Assembly (NCBI GenBank): GCA_029251375.1
Contig: JAQXDL010000016.1
Span: 1 to 64,000 of the forward strand
Source: Pseudomonadales bacterium
GTDB lineage: Bacteria > Pseudomonadota > Gammaproteobacteria > Pseudomonadales > Azotimanducaceae
DNA: 64,000 bases
Direction: 5' to 3'
Shown: piece after piece, positions 18,284 to 27,661 of the stretch
Layout: each line of letters starts with the position of its first letter
Numbering within the stretch: the first letter of the stretch is position 1
Position numbers and translations under genes: made by a program
Notes under the pieces: generated by a model
The model's input: the letters and a program-made list of their open reading frames with translations, nothing else
What the model was told of the DNA's origin: nothing
The model's database searches: none

Positions 18284-19324
18284 CTAGGCGATTGGCGGCT
18301 CTGCAATTTTGAGTAGCTGCTTACCTCGATTCTTGCCCTCAAAAAGGCGCAGAAAAGTCTTTGGCGTGTTTTCGATGCCTTCTTGAATGTCTTCTGCATG
18401 TTTCAATGACCCATCGGCGATCCAGCCGAGTATGTCGGTATAGGCTTTGGGCGCCTGATCGAGATAATCCAGGACGATGAAGCCGGCCATTGTGCAGCGT
18501 CTAATGACTAGCTGCATATAGTTACTTGGTCCAGGGGGAAGCTCTGCCTCATTGTAAGCTGAGATACCGCCGCAGAGAACAATTCGACCATTTTGTGCCA
18601 TGTTAAGTAGTGCAGCGTCGAGAATTTCACCGCCAACATTGTCGAAAAAGATATCAATCCCATTAGGGCAATGCTTATTGAGTTCATCCATGACGTTTTC
18701 AGATTTGTAGTCGATAGCGATATCGAAACCGAGCTCTTCTGTTAGCCACTTGCACTTAGCCTCACCGCCGGCGATGCCAACGACTTTAGCGGCGCCTTTG
18801 ATTTTTGCAATCTGACCCGCGACGGACCCTGTAGCACCGGCAGCGCCGGACACCACAACAACATCTCCGACGCCTGGCTTACCTAAGTCCAGCATGCCGA
18901 AGTAAGCAGTCAATCCGGTTGTACCAAGCGCGCTCAACATTAAGTAGGGAGGTACGCCTTTAGGTACTTTGTTGATAGCGCCCGTAACACCTGGCTGACC
19001 ATTTGTGATGACATACTCTTGCCACCCCATCGTGCCGGACACATAGTCGCCAACGACAAAATTTGGGTTGTTAGACTCGATCACCTGACCAACCGTGCCG
19101 GCCCGCATTACTTCGCCTATCTGCACAGGCGGCAGATAACTTTTGACGTCATTGAGCCAGCCTCGCATAGCGGGCTCAAAGGCAAAGTACAAATTGCGTA
19201 TAAGTACTTCATTATCCGCCAGCAGTTCAGCGACTGGGGTCTCGATGTAATCGAAATCTGTTTCCTTTACCATTCCTACAGGGCGACTTTTTAGGACCCA
19301 CTGACCATTTTTTCTATTTGACAT
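18284..19324 (-). CDS. Zinc-independent NADP-dependent MDR oxidoreductase
   Basis: 346 residues of the medium-chain dehydrogenase/reductase family related to leukotriene B4 12-hydroxydehydrogenase, prostaglandin reductase and CurA. Seen: KNGQWVLKSRPVGMVKETDF at the start, AFEPAMRGWLND, YVSGTMGWQEY, LGTTGLTAYFGMLDLGKPG and the dinucleotide-binding VVVSGAAGATGSVAGQIAKI. No zinc-ligand pattern is present. Such enzymes reduce the double bond of alpha,beta-unsaturated ketones or aldehydes with NADPH. It lies 79 nt downstream of the enoyl-CoA hydratase-like gene on the same strand, suggesting a lipid- or aldehyde-related unit. Confidence 0.92.
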   Translation of the reverse strand: MSNRKNGQWVLKSRPVGMVKETDFDYIETPVAELLADNEVLIRNLYFAFEPAMRGWLNDVKSYLPPVQIGEVMRAGTVGQVIESNNPNFVVGDYVSGTMGWQEYVITNGQPGVTGAINKVPKGVPPYLMLSALGTTGLTAYFGMLDLGKPGVGDVVVVSGAAGATGSVAGQIAKIKGAAKVVGIAGGEAKCKWLTEELGFDIAIDYKSENVMDELNKHCPNGIDIFFDNVGGEILDAALLNMAQNGRIVLCGGISAYNEAELPPGPSNYMQLVIRRCTMAGFIVLDYLDQAPKAYTDILGWIADGSLKHAEDIQEGIENTPKTFLRLFEGKNRGKQLLKIAEPPIA

Positions 19325-19403
19325 TTGTTACGCTCCGCTCGCGATTTTTTGTTTTAAATCAAATCAAAAGTGACCCTCAAAGGACACTCTTTTGATATAG
19401 GAT

Positions 19404-20120
19404 CTAGTGATATAGCTCTGGGTGGCTCAGCATATATGCGGGTCCGTGAGGGCCGTTAATCGCAGCATTTTCGCCATAGATCGACTGTTTCATGCGACCA
19501 TAGACTTGCCGATTCTCCCCTAGTCGCGCCAGTTCGTTTGCACGAGCAATTGTTACGTCTAAAAGGGCGTCAAGCGGTTCTGTTAGTTGTGCCACGCCAG
19601 CCTTCAAAGCTTCAGGCCCGGTCCAGCGACGTGCGAGTTGGACGGTTTCAAAAAAGACGTTCATCGGTAACTTGTGTCGAAACAGTGCAAGTTCAGGGTT
19701 TGGAATAACCATGCCAATCTCAACTTCATTGGCACACATAAAACCTCGATCTGAGCGCATCGCACGAATGTCGTGACACAAAGCGGTCATGAAGCCGGCG
19801 CCGAAGGCATGGCCGTTGACAGCTGCCAATGTTGGCATTGGGAATGTGATGATTCTTCCCATGAGCGCCATAAATTCAGCGCCAAAAGCATCGCGGTCGC
19901 CACCGCGGTGTTCGCCTGTGGATGAACGCCACTCGAGATCCAGTCCATTTGAAAAAAACTTCTCGGTTGCAGAAGTTGTAACAAGTGCGGCGGGCCCGGT
20001 CGATGCTTCGACTTCATCAAGGGCAGCGCTAAATTCTCTGACAAAGGATGTGTTCCAGCGGTTCTCGCCGTCATTCATAGTGAGTACGAAGACATCACCT
20101 TGTTTGCTTAAATCGATCAT
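19404..20120 (-). CDS. Enoyl-CoA hydratase/isomerase family protein
   Basis: 238 residues from ATG 20120, preceded by AGGA; the open frame reaches 20348 but the upstream part is not conserved-looking. The crotonase fold is evident: DLSKQGDVFVLTMNDGENRW, FSNGLDLEW (first oxyanion loop), and AAVNGHAFGAGFMTALCHDI (second oxyanion loop). The segment CANEVEIGMVIPNPELALFR resembles delta3,delta2-enoyl-CoA isomerases (ECI/PECI) more than hydratases. It likely acts in degradation of unsaturated fatty acids. Cotranscription with the downstream oxidoreductase is likely. Confidence 0.88.
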   Translation of the reverse strand: MIDLSKQGDVFVLTMNDGENRWNTSFVREFSAALDEVEASTGPAALVTTSATEKFFSNGLDLEWRSSTGEHRGGDRDAFGAEFMALMGRIITFPMPTLAAVNGHAFGAGFMTALCHDIRAMRSDRGFMCANEVEIGMVIPNPELALFRHKLPMNVFFETVQLARRWTGPEALKAGVAQLTEPLDALLDVTIARANELARLGENRQVYGRMKQSIYGENAAINGPHGPAYMLSHPELYH

Positions 20121-20378
20121 ATTGAATCCTGAAGTTGTAATTGGAATAAAGCGTTGTTGGTGAACTTGACGCAGTATAACTGAGTCGTTTGATGTGATGC
20201 CAACTTCAATCATTGTCTGTGGAGCCGACATAATCACTGTTCTAGAGTCAGTATTTTTATAACGTGAACGGCAAAAATTTTTCTCCAAGCATAGACGAAT
20301 GAGTGTCTGCAGTTCGGTGTAATTGTGTTTTAATGTTGAACATATCAATATTTTTTTCGTGACGCTAAACTGCTTACT

Positions 20379-22820
20379 ATGTCCTGTATCCCCACAAAAT
20401 TGCTAGGTAGAACGCTACTGATATTAGTAGGGTTGTTGTGGCATTTTTCTGTGCTAGCAAAAATTGTTATTACCCAGGATGATTTCGATCAGATATCACT
20501 GCATGATAAGGCAGACGTCTATATAGCAACCGGCAAATCACCCCGGCTCAATCAATTTGGGTTGCCGGACCCGAGCCTATTTTCCACCGTTGAATCAAAG
20601 GACTCGGAAGTATACGCGGGCCCATTTGCTGATGTGTGGTATCGCATAGAAGTGACCAACACGACAGCGCTAGACCATAGATATATATTAGAAGTGGCGA
20701 GTGGCGATATCAAAAAGGCCACCCTCTTTACCGAACAGATGTCGGACGGTCGTTTAGAATCGCAAGTCATGACTAAATCGAGTGCACAATCGGATCAGAA
20801 GTTTCGTGCAATTGAGGGCTATAGCGCTGAAGTTTTAGGCCTGGCGGTGCCAAGAAATCAGCAAAAAATTACGAATGAACATGTGCTTTATCAGCTGTCC
20901 GCAAGATCTGGAGAAACTAAAACTTGGTATCTGAATCTACAACATGACTGGCAACTTGTCGCGCCGATTCGCCTGCACAGCCAGCGGTCGCATTCAGCGA
21001 GTGTTCGTTGGATATCGTCTCGAAATGCGTTTTTCATTGGCTTCGGCCTTGCATTATTGTTATTCAATTTGGCGCTCTATTATCAAACCCGTGATCTTTC
21101 ATATCTGAGTTACAGTTCGGTAATTTTGAGTTACCTCTTCTACCGTCTTTATTATGAAGGTGTTGGTCAAAATCTAACGTCTGATTGGGTTAACTGGAAT
21201 CTGGTGGCGGTCGATATCGGACGCTTGTTGTATGTTGCCAGTGCAGTCTGGTTCGCCGCAGTTTACTTAAAGTTAGAAGAGGTATCCCCATTGTGGCGAC
21301 GGGTCACGGATGGGTTGTCACTGTTCTTCGTTGGACTTGCTTGTTGGAGTCTCACGGGTTTTAAGGCCGGCTATTTTCTTAATCTGCTGGTAACTATGGC
21401 GCCCATTTACATGCTCATTACCGCAACCGTTCGGGTCTGGCAGGGCTACTATCCTGCTCGAATATTTTTTGTCGCTATTTTATTGCCCGTGCTCTCCGCT
21501 ATTGTCTATAACCTATCAGACATTGGGTTTATTGCACCGGTCGAAAATATAACGCTATACAGCGGTCTTGCCGCAATGAGTGCGTTAGTTCTTTTCTCCA
21601 TTGGACTAGGCTTAAGAATTAGGTTGTTGCAGCAAGAAAAGCAGATGGCAGAAGAGCTGAATTTCCAAGTTAATGCACAGGCTGCCGCAAAATCAGAGTT
21701 TTTAGCGAAGATGAGTCATGAAATTCGAACGCCGATGAATGGTGTGTTGGGTATGGCGCAACTGCTTGAGTCAACTGAGTTGGATGAAAAGCAAAAGCGC
21801 TACAACAATATCATTAAGTCGTCCGCACAAATACTATTGCAAATTATCAATGACTTATTAGACTTTTCGAAAATGGACGCTGGGAAAATTCAGCTTGAAC
21901 ACATTGATATGGATTTAGTTCTCCTGCTCAATGAAGTAAAAGACATGTTTACCGTGCAGATTGATGAACGACCGATCGAGGTTGAGATTTATATGGCGCC
22001 TGGAACTCGTCGGTATGTAAAGGGAGATCCAATTAGACTAAAGCAAATACTTACCAACCTGATGTCAAATGCCTTGAAGTTCACTCATTCAGGCTCGATA
22101 AAGATCTCGGCCTGCGAGACAGAGACTGTGAATGGTCCATGTTTCGAAGTGCGGGTTATCGATACTGGTATCGGGATTGACCCTGGTCAGAAAGAGAGCT
22201 TGTTTCAGGCATTTACTCAAGCATCAGAATCGACCACCAGGAAATACGGCGGCACGGGATTGGGGTTGACCATTTGTAAGGACTTGGTGGCGTTGATGGG
22301 CGGCAAGATCGACGTAATCAGTGCGCTAGGAGAGGGTTCAACTTTCATTGTTCAAATACCCTTGAGCTTCTCGAATGACAACAGTGTTTGTAGTGGCAGT
22401 GAGGCTGTGCCTGCCGATGAAATTCTTGATGTCTTGGTCGTTGAGGATAATCAGGTCAATCAGTTGGTCATTGAGAGAATCCTTAATGAAATGAATCATC
22501 GTGTCACGTTGATTGATAATGGCCTCGATGCACTTAATGCCTTTGTTAGCCGAAACAACAATTTTGATGTAGTTTTTATGGATTGCGAGCTGCCGGAAAT
22601 GGACGGTTTTGAAGCAGCGAGGAGAATGCGTAAATTTGAGATGGCCCAAGGTAGTGATAGAACGCCAATAATAGCCCTTTCAGCGTTAAGCGTTTCTTTA
22701 GATGAAGAGCGTTATATTAAGTCTGGTATTGATCAGTTTATGCAAAAACCGGTACAAAGACAGAAAATTAGAGATTGTTTGAAGAGGATTCGTCCGCATT
22801 CGAACTCCAGCGAGCCCTGA
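20379..22820 (+). CDS. 7TM-DISM hybrid sensor histidine kinase/response regulator
   Basis: 813 residues. Order: signal peptide (to about 27), periplasmic 7TMR-DISM extracellular domain (about 35-190), seven membrane segments (about 205-415), short coiled coil, HisKA dimerisation domain with phospho-acceptor His447 in FLAKMSHEIRTPMNG, HATPase with LKQILTNLMSNALKFT, DTGIGID and YGGTGLGLTICKDLVALMGG boxes, and a C-terminal receiver domain (DVLVVEDNQVNQLVIERI; Asp735 in VFMDCELPEMDG; Lys in FMQKPV). No output domain follows, so it probably passes phosphate to a separate Hpt or works on its own receiver. The DISM part may bind a carbohydrate-like ligand. The c-di-GMP gene follows in the same direction. 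Confidence 0.95.
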   Translation: MSCIPTKLLGRTLLILVGLLWHFSVLAKIVITQDDFDQISLHDKADVYIATGKSPRLNQFGLPDPSLFSTVESKDSEVYAGPFADVWYRIEVTNTTALDHRYILEVASGDIKKATLFTEQMSDGRLESQVMTKSSAQSDQKFRAIEGYSAEVLGLAVPRNQQKITNEHVLYQLSARSGETKTWYLNLQHDWQLVAPIRLHSQRSHSASVRWISSRNAFFIGFGLALLLFNLALYYQTRDLSYLSYSSVILSYLFYRLYYEGVGQNLTSDWVNWNLVAVDIGRLLYVASAVWFAAVYLKLEEVSPLWRRVTDGLSLFFVGLACWSLTGFKAGYFLNLLVTMAPIYMLITATVRVWQGYYPARIFFVAILLPVLSAIVYNLSDIGFIAPVENITLYSGLAAMSALVLFSIGLGLRIRLLQQEKQMAEELNFQVNAQAAAKSEFLAKMSHEIRTPMNGVLGMAQLLESTELDEKQKRYNNIIKSSAQILLQIINDLLDFSKMDAGKIQLEHIDMDLVLLLNEVKDMFTVQIDERPIEVEIYMAPGTRRYVKGDPIRLKQILTNLMSNALKFTHSGSIKISACETETVNGPCFEVRVIDTGIGIDPGQKESLFQAFTQASESTTRKYGGTGLGLTICKDLVALMGGKIDVISALGEGSTFIVQIPLSFSNDNSVCSGSEAVPADEILDVLVVEDNQVNQLVIERILNEMNHRVTLIDNGLDALNAFVSRNNNFDVVFMDCELPEMDGFEAARRMRKFEMAQGSDRTPIIALSALSVSLDEERYIKSGIDQFMQKPVQRQKIRDCLKRIRPHSNSSEP

Positions 22821-22876
22821 TTGATAAGTTAATTGAAAAATGGTTTATTTCTTCAAACGAGGCATAGAGTAAGTGC

Positions 22877-23440
22877 ATGGAGCAGCAGGTTAGTTCAGCC
22901 GCGGAGGTTGTTGATGGGGTGGTTGAAAGTGCTATCTTGAGGGAACAGAAGGATTCTCGGCTCAAGAAATTTGAGTCCGAAAGAACTGTCGTATTACGCG
23001 TCTATAACTACTTTCGAATCGTTATTTCCTTCTTTCTACTTATTGTCTTTTACGAAGTCTCGGGACAGAGTTTCGTTGGCGCTGTCGCGCCAGATATTTT
23101 TCAAACCGTTGCCATTGTCTACCTTATGCTAAATGTCGGCGCTGGCTTTGCGGTATTAGTCAGCAAAGACAAACGATTAAGCAATGCTACAGCTATTGCA
23201 ACAATAGTCGTTTTTGATATCTTTTTCTTATCACTTTTGTTGTGTGTTAGTGGTGGTGTCGAAAGCGGGCTCGGCTATTTGATACTTTTCACGGTTGCTT
23301 TTGGCAGTGTCATGTTAGGCGGTCAAATGTCTTTTCTGTTTCCTGCTATTGCGACAGTGAATTGCATTACATCTGAAATTTATTTGCATAACGCTGGTGA
23401 GTATTCAGAAAGCCAACATTTTTTGAAGTGGCAATATTAG
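22877..23440 (+). pseudogene. PilS-like membrane sensor N-terminus of a split GGDEF/EAL protein
   Basis: 187 codons encoding an N-terminal cytoplasmic arm (RLKKFESERTVVLRVYNYFR) and five or so membrane segments like those of PilS-type sensors (YLMLNVGAGFAVLVS, then VSGGVESGLGYLILFTVAFG). It ends at TAG 23438-23440 just after SESQHFLKWQY, in the middle of the last membrane segment, whose continuation (VAILGTAFFVVNYFFQYVSK) is in the -1 frame of the next ORF. One more T in the six-T run at 23419-23424, or a -1 ribosomal slip there, would join the two parts into one protein of about 803 residues. Confidence 0.8.
23419..23425 (+). other. Possible -1 slippery heptamer T TTT TTG
   Basis: In the upstream frame the codons read CAT TTT TTG AAG. 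The heptamer T-TTT-TTG obeys the X-XXY-YYZ rule for -1 slippage, and a slip here continues directly into GAA GTG GCA ATA of the downstream frame. A run of six T is equally the classic place for an indel or a base-calling error. Confidence 0.35.
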
Positions 23441-25287
23441 GCACAGCATTTTTTGTTGTTAACTATTTCTTTCAATATGTATCCAAGCAGTTAGAGATTA
23501 GAGACCGCGAGGTTGTAGGCCTGGAAACGCTAAGCCGACTACATCAAATTGCCGAAAAATCTAGACAGGAGCTTGAGATATCGAATGCTCGGTTTACCGT
23601 TCTGCTGACATCCACAGGAGAAGGTGTGCTTGGCTTGGATATGGACGGAACCGTTACGTTCGCTAATCCACGTGCATGCCTTTTACTCGATATTGACTAC
23701 GAAGATCTTATTGCATGTGATATCCAGCGATTCATGATTGCTGATAGCGGCAGCAAGTCGACGCGGCCTCAAAAAATACTAGAACTGCTCGGAATTGAAG
23801 CCAAAAATTCATATGATTTCTTTAATTGGCGAACTGCCAAGGATGAAGCATTTGTCATTGAATACTCCTGTGAGGCTACGGTAAATAAAAATGCAGAACG
23901 TACCGGTGCTGTCTTACTGTTTCGAAATGTCACTCAGGAAAGGGGTAATGAGGAGCGTGTTCAGTACTTAGCAAATCACGATGATCTAACGGGGTTAGCG
24001 AATCGAGCCAATTTCCATGAGGTCCTGAAGAATGCGGTTGCACGTCGGCGCAATTCTCGTTCTTTGGCTGTTGCAATTGTCGATACGGACCATTTCGCAG
24101 TTATTAACGAAAAGTATGGGCAGCAGGCCGGTGACGAATTGTTGAAACAAATTGCTACTCGATTGAAGAGTTCGATTCGTGAAGGAGATCACGTTGCTCG
24201 CCTGCACAGTGATCAGTTCGCTATTATGTTGGCTGATCTGAACATAGCAGAAGACGCCGCAATGGTTGCGGAGCAAATCATCAAAGAAGCGTCCGCGCCG
24301 ATGCTATTCAATTTAGAAGAAATCACAACGAGTACCAGTGTCGGTATTGCCATATTGGGTGAAGGAGAAAAAGATGCTGAGGAACTCATAAGTCGCGCTA
24401 TTTCGGCACTTGATAATGCTAAGGCTGAGGGTAGAAATACCTATCGCTTCTTTAATCCTGACATGCAGGAAAAAGTTGAAGAGAAGAAAAGAGTACAGAT
24501 ACTTTTGCGAAATGCCGCAGAAAATGATGAGTTTACAATGGTGTATCAGCCAATCGTTGATGTGAAATTGGGGAAAATTTACTCTTCTGAGGCTCTGATT
24601 CGTTGGCCCCCCGCCGGAGAAGAGCCTATACGACCTGATATTTTTATACCCATTGCAGAGGAGTCGGGCCAGATTAATAGTATTGGCGCTTGGGTGCTGT
24701 CAACGGTTTCTAAACAGGTTAAGAACTGGAGTGATGATTTAGGTGTATGCCCTTCAATTGCTTTAAATATTTCAACTAAACAACTTAAAGACAGCGTTTT
24801 TCGCGAGCATTTTATAGAGATGCTGCGTGTTTATGATATCCCAGTTCACGTCGTCGAGTTAGAGTTGACAGAAACTGGGGTAATGGAAGACGAGGATAAG
24901 TGTTTCGAAGAACTTATCGAACTGCACAAACTCGGCGTTAAGTTGTCAATGGATGACTTTGGCACGGGCTATTCTTCACTAGATTATTTGCGTCGCCTAC
25001 CACTCGATATACTTAAGATTGACCAGAGTTTTACGCGGGGAATCGGCGTGTCGGAAAATGACGAAGAAATTGTTCGGGTTATGATTCGGATGGCGCACGC
25101 CATGGGCTTGCGCGTGATCTGCGAGGGTTGTGAAACGAAAGCACACCTAGATTTTTTGATAGAGCACGATTGTGACCTAGTACAAGGCTATTATTTTAGC
25201 AGGCCAAAATCAGTGCAAGACATAACAGCGCTTTTCATCGCTGAGCGTGATGGCAAAATTAACATCATGGATGGCGACGCGTCTTAA
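23428..25287 (+). CDS. PAS-GGDEF-EAL c-di-GMP phosphodiesterase part (split gene)
   Basis: 619 residues if started at GTG 23428, though this lies inside the last membrane segment. Order: end of the membrane segment, coiled coil (VVGLETLSRLHQIAEKSRQE), PAS (RFTVLLTSTGEGVLGLDMDG), GGDEF domain and EAL domain. The GGDEF signature is replaced by RLHSDQF (residues 258-264), so diguanylate cyclase activity is unlikely. The EAL part is complete: E388-A-L-I-R, ALNISTKQL, ELTETGVMED, D509-D510-FGTGYSSLDYL, KIDQSF and LVQGYYFSRP. It should hydrolyse c-di-GMP, controlled by the membrane sensor and PAS domains. It follows the hybrid kinase gene and may share its signal. Confidence 0.88.
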   Translation: MAILGTAFFVVNYFFQYVSKQLEIRDREVVGLETLSRLHQIAEKSRQELEISNARFTVLLTSTGEGVLGLDMDGTVTFANPRACLLLDIDYEDLIACDIQRFMIADSGSKSTRPQKILELLGIEAKNSYDFFNWRTAKDEAFVIEYSCEATVNKNAERTGAVLLFRNVTQERGNEERVQYLANHDDLTGLANRANFHEVLKNAVARRRNSRSLAVAIVDTDHFAVINEKYGQQAGDELLKQIATRLKSSIREGDHVARLHSDQFAIMLADLNIAEDAAMVAEQIIKEASAPMLFNLEEITTSTSVGIAILGEGEKDAEELISRAISALDNAKAEGRNTYRFFNPDMQEKVEEKKRVQILLRNAAENDEFTMVYQPIVDVKLGKIYSSEALIRWPPAGEEPIRPDIFIPIAEESGQINSIGAWVLSTVSKQVKNWSDDLGVCPSIALNISTKQLKDSVFREHFIEMLRVYDIPVHVVELELTETGVMEDEDKCFEELIELHKLGVKLSMDDFGTGYSSLDYLRRLPLDILKIDQSFTRGIGVSENDEEIVRVMIRMAHAMGLRVICEGCETKAHLDFLIEHDCDLVQGYYFSRPKSVQDITALFIAERDGKINIMDGDAS

Positions 25288-25458
25288 ACTCTCGTTTAGT
25301 GTTACATCGATTGATTCGGACTTTATTGTTAGGGAAATATTACATTTTGGGTTTATGTGAGGGATCTCCAATTTAATAAACCCCAATCTAGACTACCAGG
25401 TTTTGCTCAAAAAGAGTCGCGTGGCAAGAGCTAACGTGTCTAGATAGCAGATGACACA

Positions 25459-26139
25459 CTAATCATGGTGAACAATTTTATTCACGTCGGCTTTGTCATC
25501 TATTCTTAGCTGGACATCTCTGTGTAGGTGAATGTTACCCGCGACTGACGAGGTACTATCAATTTCAAGCACTGGTCTCGATGGACTACCCCAATGTGAC
25601 CTGTCTGTCCGCTCAAAGACGACATCGCCCATTACGTGTGTGTTATCAAGCAGGCGTATGTCGCCATTGACCGTTGTCACATTTTGAGTCACTTGGGTAC
25701 CTTGTAGGCGAATGGTGCCGTTTATTGAGCTGACGCCAGCGCCGACTTCAGTGCCTTCGTCGAGCCGAATCGTGCCATTAACGGTGCTGATATCATGGGT
25801 TACCTGCAAATTTTCTTTGCCTCGGATAGAGCCATTCGTTGCGTTGATCGATTCAACCTTTACATCATCATTAAGTCTCACGCTCCCGTTCACGACTTCA
25901 ACTTTGCCAGCAGTGCTGCGATCGTTCAAAACAACACCACCGTTCACCGATTCAATATCGCCGGTCTGCTCGCTTTCGCGGATCTCGATATCGCCATTCA
26001 CAGCATCGTGATGCTCATGGTGATCAACATCCCAATCCCAATCATCGGTGTCTACTTTTATAATGCAACCGGTAAGACTCACAATTAGAAACGATAGCGT
26101 TAGCGTACGGAGCGCTCCAGTTTGTATATTGGTTCGAAT
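25459..26139 (-). CDS. Beta-repeat lipoprotein with VNG repeats
   Basis: The frame ends at 25459. A GTG at 26082 would give 207 residues (MSLTGCIIKV...), but codons further upstream complete a lipoprotein signal: RTNIQTGALRTLTLSFLIVS followed by LTGC. The only initiation-capable codon there is ATT at 26139; an upstream stop excludes anything longer. Mature part: His/Asp-rich stretch (DDWDWDVDHHEHHD), then seven repeats of 18-19 residues each starting V/I/T-N-G (VNGDIEIRES, VNGGVVLNDR, VNGSVRLNDD, TNGSIRGKEN, VNGTIRLDEG, INGTIRLQGT, VNGDIRLLDN), predicted beta-solenoid similar in style to bactofilin-like or DUF4097 proteins. I assign no function. Confidence 0.65.
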   Translation of the reverse strand: MRTNIQTGALRTLTLSFLIVSLTGCIIKVDTDDWDWDVDHHEHHDAVNGDIEIRESEQTGDIESVNGGVVLNDRSTAGKVEVVNGSVRLNDDVKVESINATNGSIRGKENLQVTHDISTVNGTIRLDEGTEVGAGVSSINGTIRLQGTQVTQNVTTVNGDIRLLDNTHVMGDVVFERTDRSHWGSPSRPVLEIDSTSSVAGNIHLHRDVQLRIDDKADVNKIVHHD

Positions 26140-26284
26140 GTCAGTTTACAGCATAATTTTTAGTTCTCCATATCGTCTATAGGCACTGATTTTTCTGAAA
26201 ATCATATTGATACTTTGACGCATATCACGATGCAATGGTTTACCCAGTTATCGACCGAACGCAAAAATTATGCTCATTTTAAAT

Positions 26285-27046
26285 TTAAAAGCTTAAAGGT
26301 AACTCGAGATGTTTGTTGAATATGTTATCGCGATGAGTAATGAGTGCCTCGTCATAGCCGTTGATCGTTTTTGCAAGCACTGCCCAAGATTGTCGTAGAC
26401 CATTCGGCATTGGATTCTTTTCTGCTGGCAGACTTTGCAGCATATTAGAAAAATAAGCCCAATAGACATCCGCTGCGGTAAGTGTGTTGCCAACGAGATA
26501 GTCAGAGCCGGCATTGCGTTGAGTATCGATACGCTGCTTTAGATAGTTAAGGAACCCTTCGACAGCGGCAATCTTGGACGTGATGATTTTGTCATCGTAC
26601 AAGTAGTCTGCGTACATGGGGTTTTTGGCTATCGCTTCAGGTTGTGCCACCGCTCCTGCATGCAGCATTAGCTGCCGAGCATTCCAGGCGAAACCATTTT
26701 CTCCGGCGATCTCATTAGCCAAGCCGATCATTGTGATTCTTTCGTTAATGTCAGAAGGAATGAGCGATGGACCTGATCCAAGACGTTCTGCAAGGTCAAG
26801 AATCTCTAACCATCTTACTCTAGGTGCTTCATCGTTATAGAGGGCTATGGGTGCGTTTCGATGGCGAGTCCACTCAATTAGGTCTGGGTTCCTGCCGCCA
26901 CCTTTTTGCTCAACCGCATGGAAAGGGACACCCCGAAGGTTCAATACCGCTTTAGCTGCTTCGCTCCAAGGCCCAGGCACCCCCTTGGTTAACACCAGAC
27001 GTAGTCCTGTCATTTTTTTTGCTTGTTCGATCGTTTGGTATTCCAT
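26285..27046 (-). CDS. Glutathione S-transferase family protein
   Basis: 253 residues. The N-terminal thioredoxin-like half reads LRLVLTKGVPGPWSEAAKAV, LNLRGVPFHAVEQ and RNAPIALYNDEAPRVRWLEI, the usual strand-helix-strand layout and cis-proline region of GSTs; the C-terminal half is helical (GSDYLVGNTLTAADVYWAYF is the conserved GST_C helix motif). Glutathione use is not certain because the usual catalytic Ser/Cys/Tyr is not obvious. It starts 22 nt after the DoxX gene on the same strand, so both are likely one transcript, consistent with a thiol or redox stress role. Confidence 0.82.
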   Translation of the reverse strand: MEYQTIEQAKKMTGLRLVLTKGVPGPWSEAAKAVLNLRGVPFHAVEQKGGGRNPDLIEWTRHRNAPIALYNDEAPRVRWLEILDLAERLGSGPSLIPSDINERITMIGLANEIAGENGFAWNARQLMLHAGAVAQPEAIAKNPMYADYLYDDKIITSKIAAVEGFLNYLKQRIDTQRNAGSDYLVGNTLTAADVYWAYFSNMLQSLPAEKNPMPNGLRQSWAVLAKTINGYDEALITHRDNIFNKHLELPLSF

Positions 27047-27068
27047 TAAAACGACTTCCTTTTGTGAG

Positions 27069-27494
27069 CTAGACTTTATTAGCTGATAGTTTTGAATCGA
27101 GACTTAGCTTGCCTGCACCGAGTGCAGCGACCATTAGCAAGCCTGCCATGATGCCCATGTTCTTGAAAAAGTTTTGAGTCTCATGAGCGCGATTAGCGTC
27201 ATCATCAGCGAGGTCCCAAAAGTTGTGCATGTAAATACTAATGACAAGTGTTAAGCCGGCGAGAACGAACGCCATGTATTTTGCTTTAAAGCCGACGATT
27301 AATGCAGCACCGGCACCAAGTTGAATGATGATTGTGACGATCAGTAGAACTGATGCGATCGGTACGTTGTGATCGTTCATATAGGTGAGAGTTGCATCGA
27401 AACCGGTAATTTTCGAGATGCCGGGAAGAATAAAGTAAACCCCCAGAAGAAAGCGGCCTGACAGTAAGCAAAATGTTTCAAGATATTGATTCAT
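27069..27494 (-). CDS. DoxX family membrane protein
   Basis: 141 residues from ATG 27494 with GGAA upstream; an open frame reaches 27599 but the extra residues do not look like part of the family. Four membrane segments with the DoxX pattern: LLSGRFLLGVYFILPGISKI, SVLLIVTIIIQLGAGAALIV, MAFVLAGLTLVISIYMHNFW and MGIMAGLLMVAALGAGKL, with HETQNFFKNMGIMAG typical of the family. DoxX proteins are small quinone- or thiol-linked membrane proteins of poorly defined activity. The GST-like gene follows directly. Confidence 0.9.
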   Translation of the reverse strand: MNQYLETFCLLSGRFLLGVYFILPGISKITGFDATLTYMNDHNVPIASVLLIVTIIIQLGAGAALIVGFKAKYMAFVLAGLTLVISIYMHNFWDLADDDANRAHETQNFFKNMGIMAGLLMVAALGAGKLSLDSKLSANKV

Positions 27495-27661
27495 AACAAT
27501 TCCGTAGGATGAGATGGTAAACATCATAGCGAAAAGGTAAGGAGCTGAGTAGCAGTGATTGTAGGACAGTGTCGGTACCTGTAATACCTTGCTAGACAAT
27601 TCAAACCAATATCACAGCAGCTGCGTCCAACTAGCCAATAGAACATGGTTTAGGTAGGCGA

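Noticed and set aside
26125-26150. GGTTCGAAT resembling a tRNA T-arm
   Set aside because: No acceptor, D or anticodon stem can be drawn around it; it is the leader of the VNG-repeat lipoprotein gene on the other strand.
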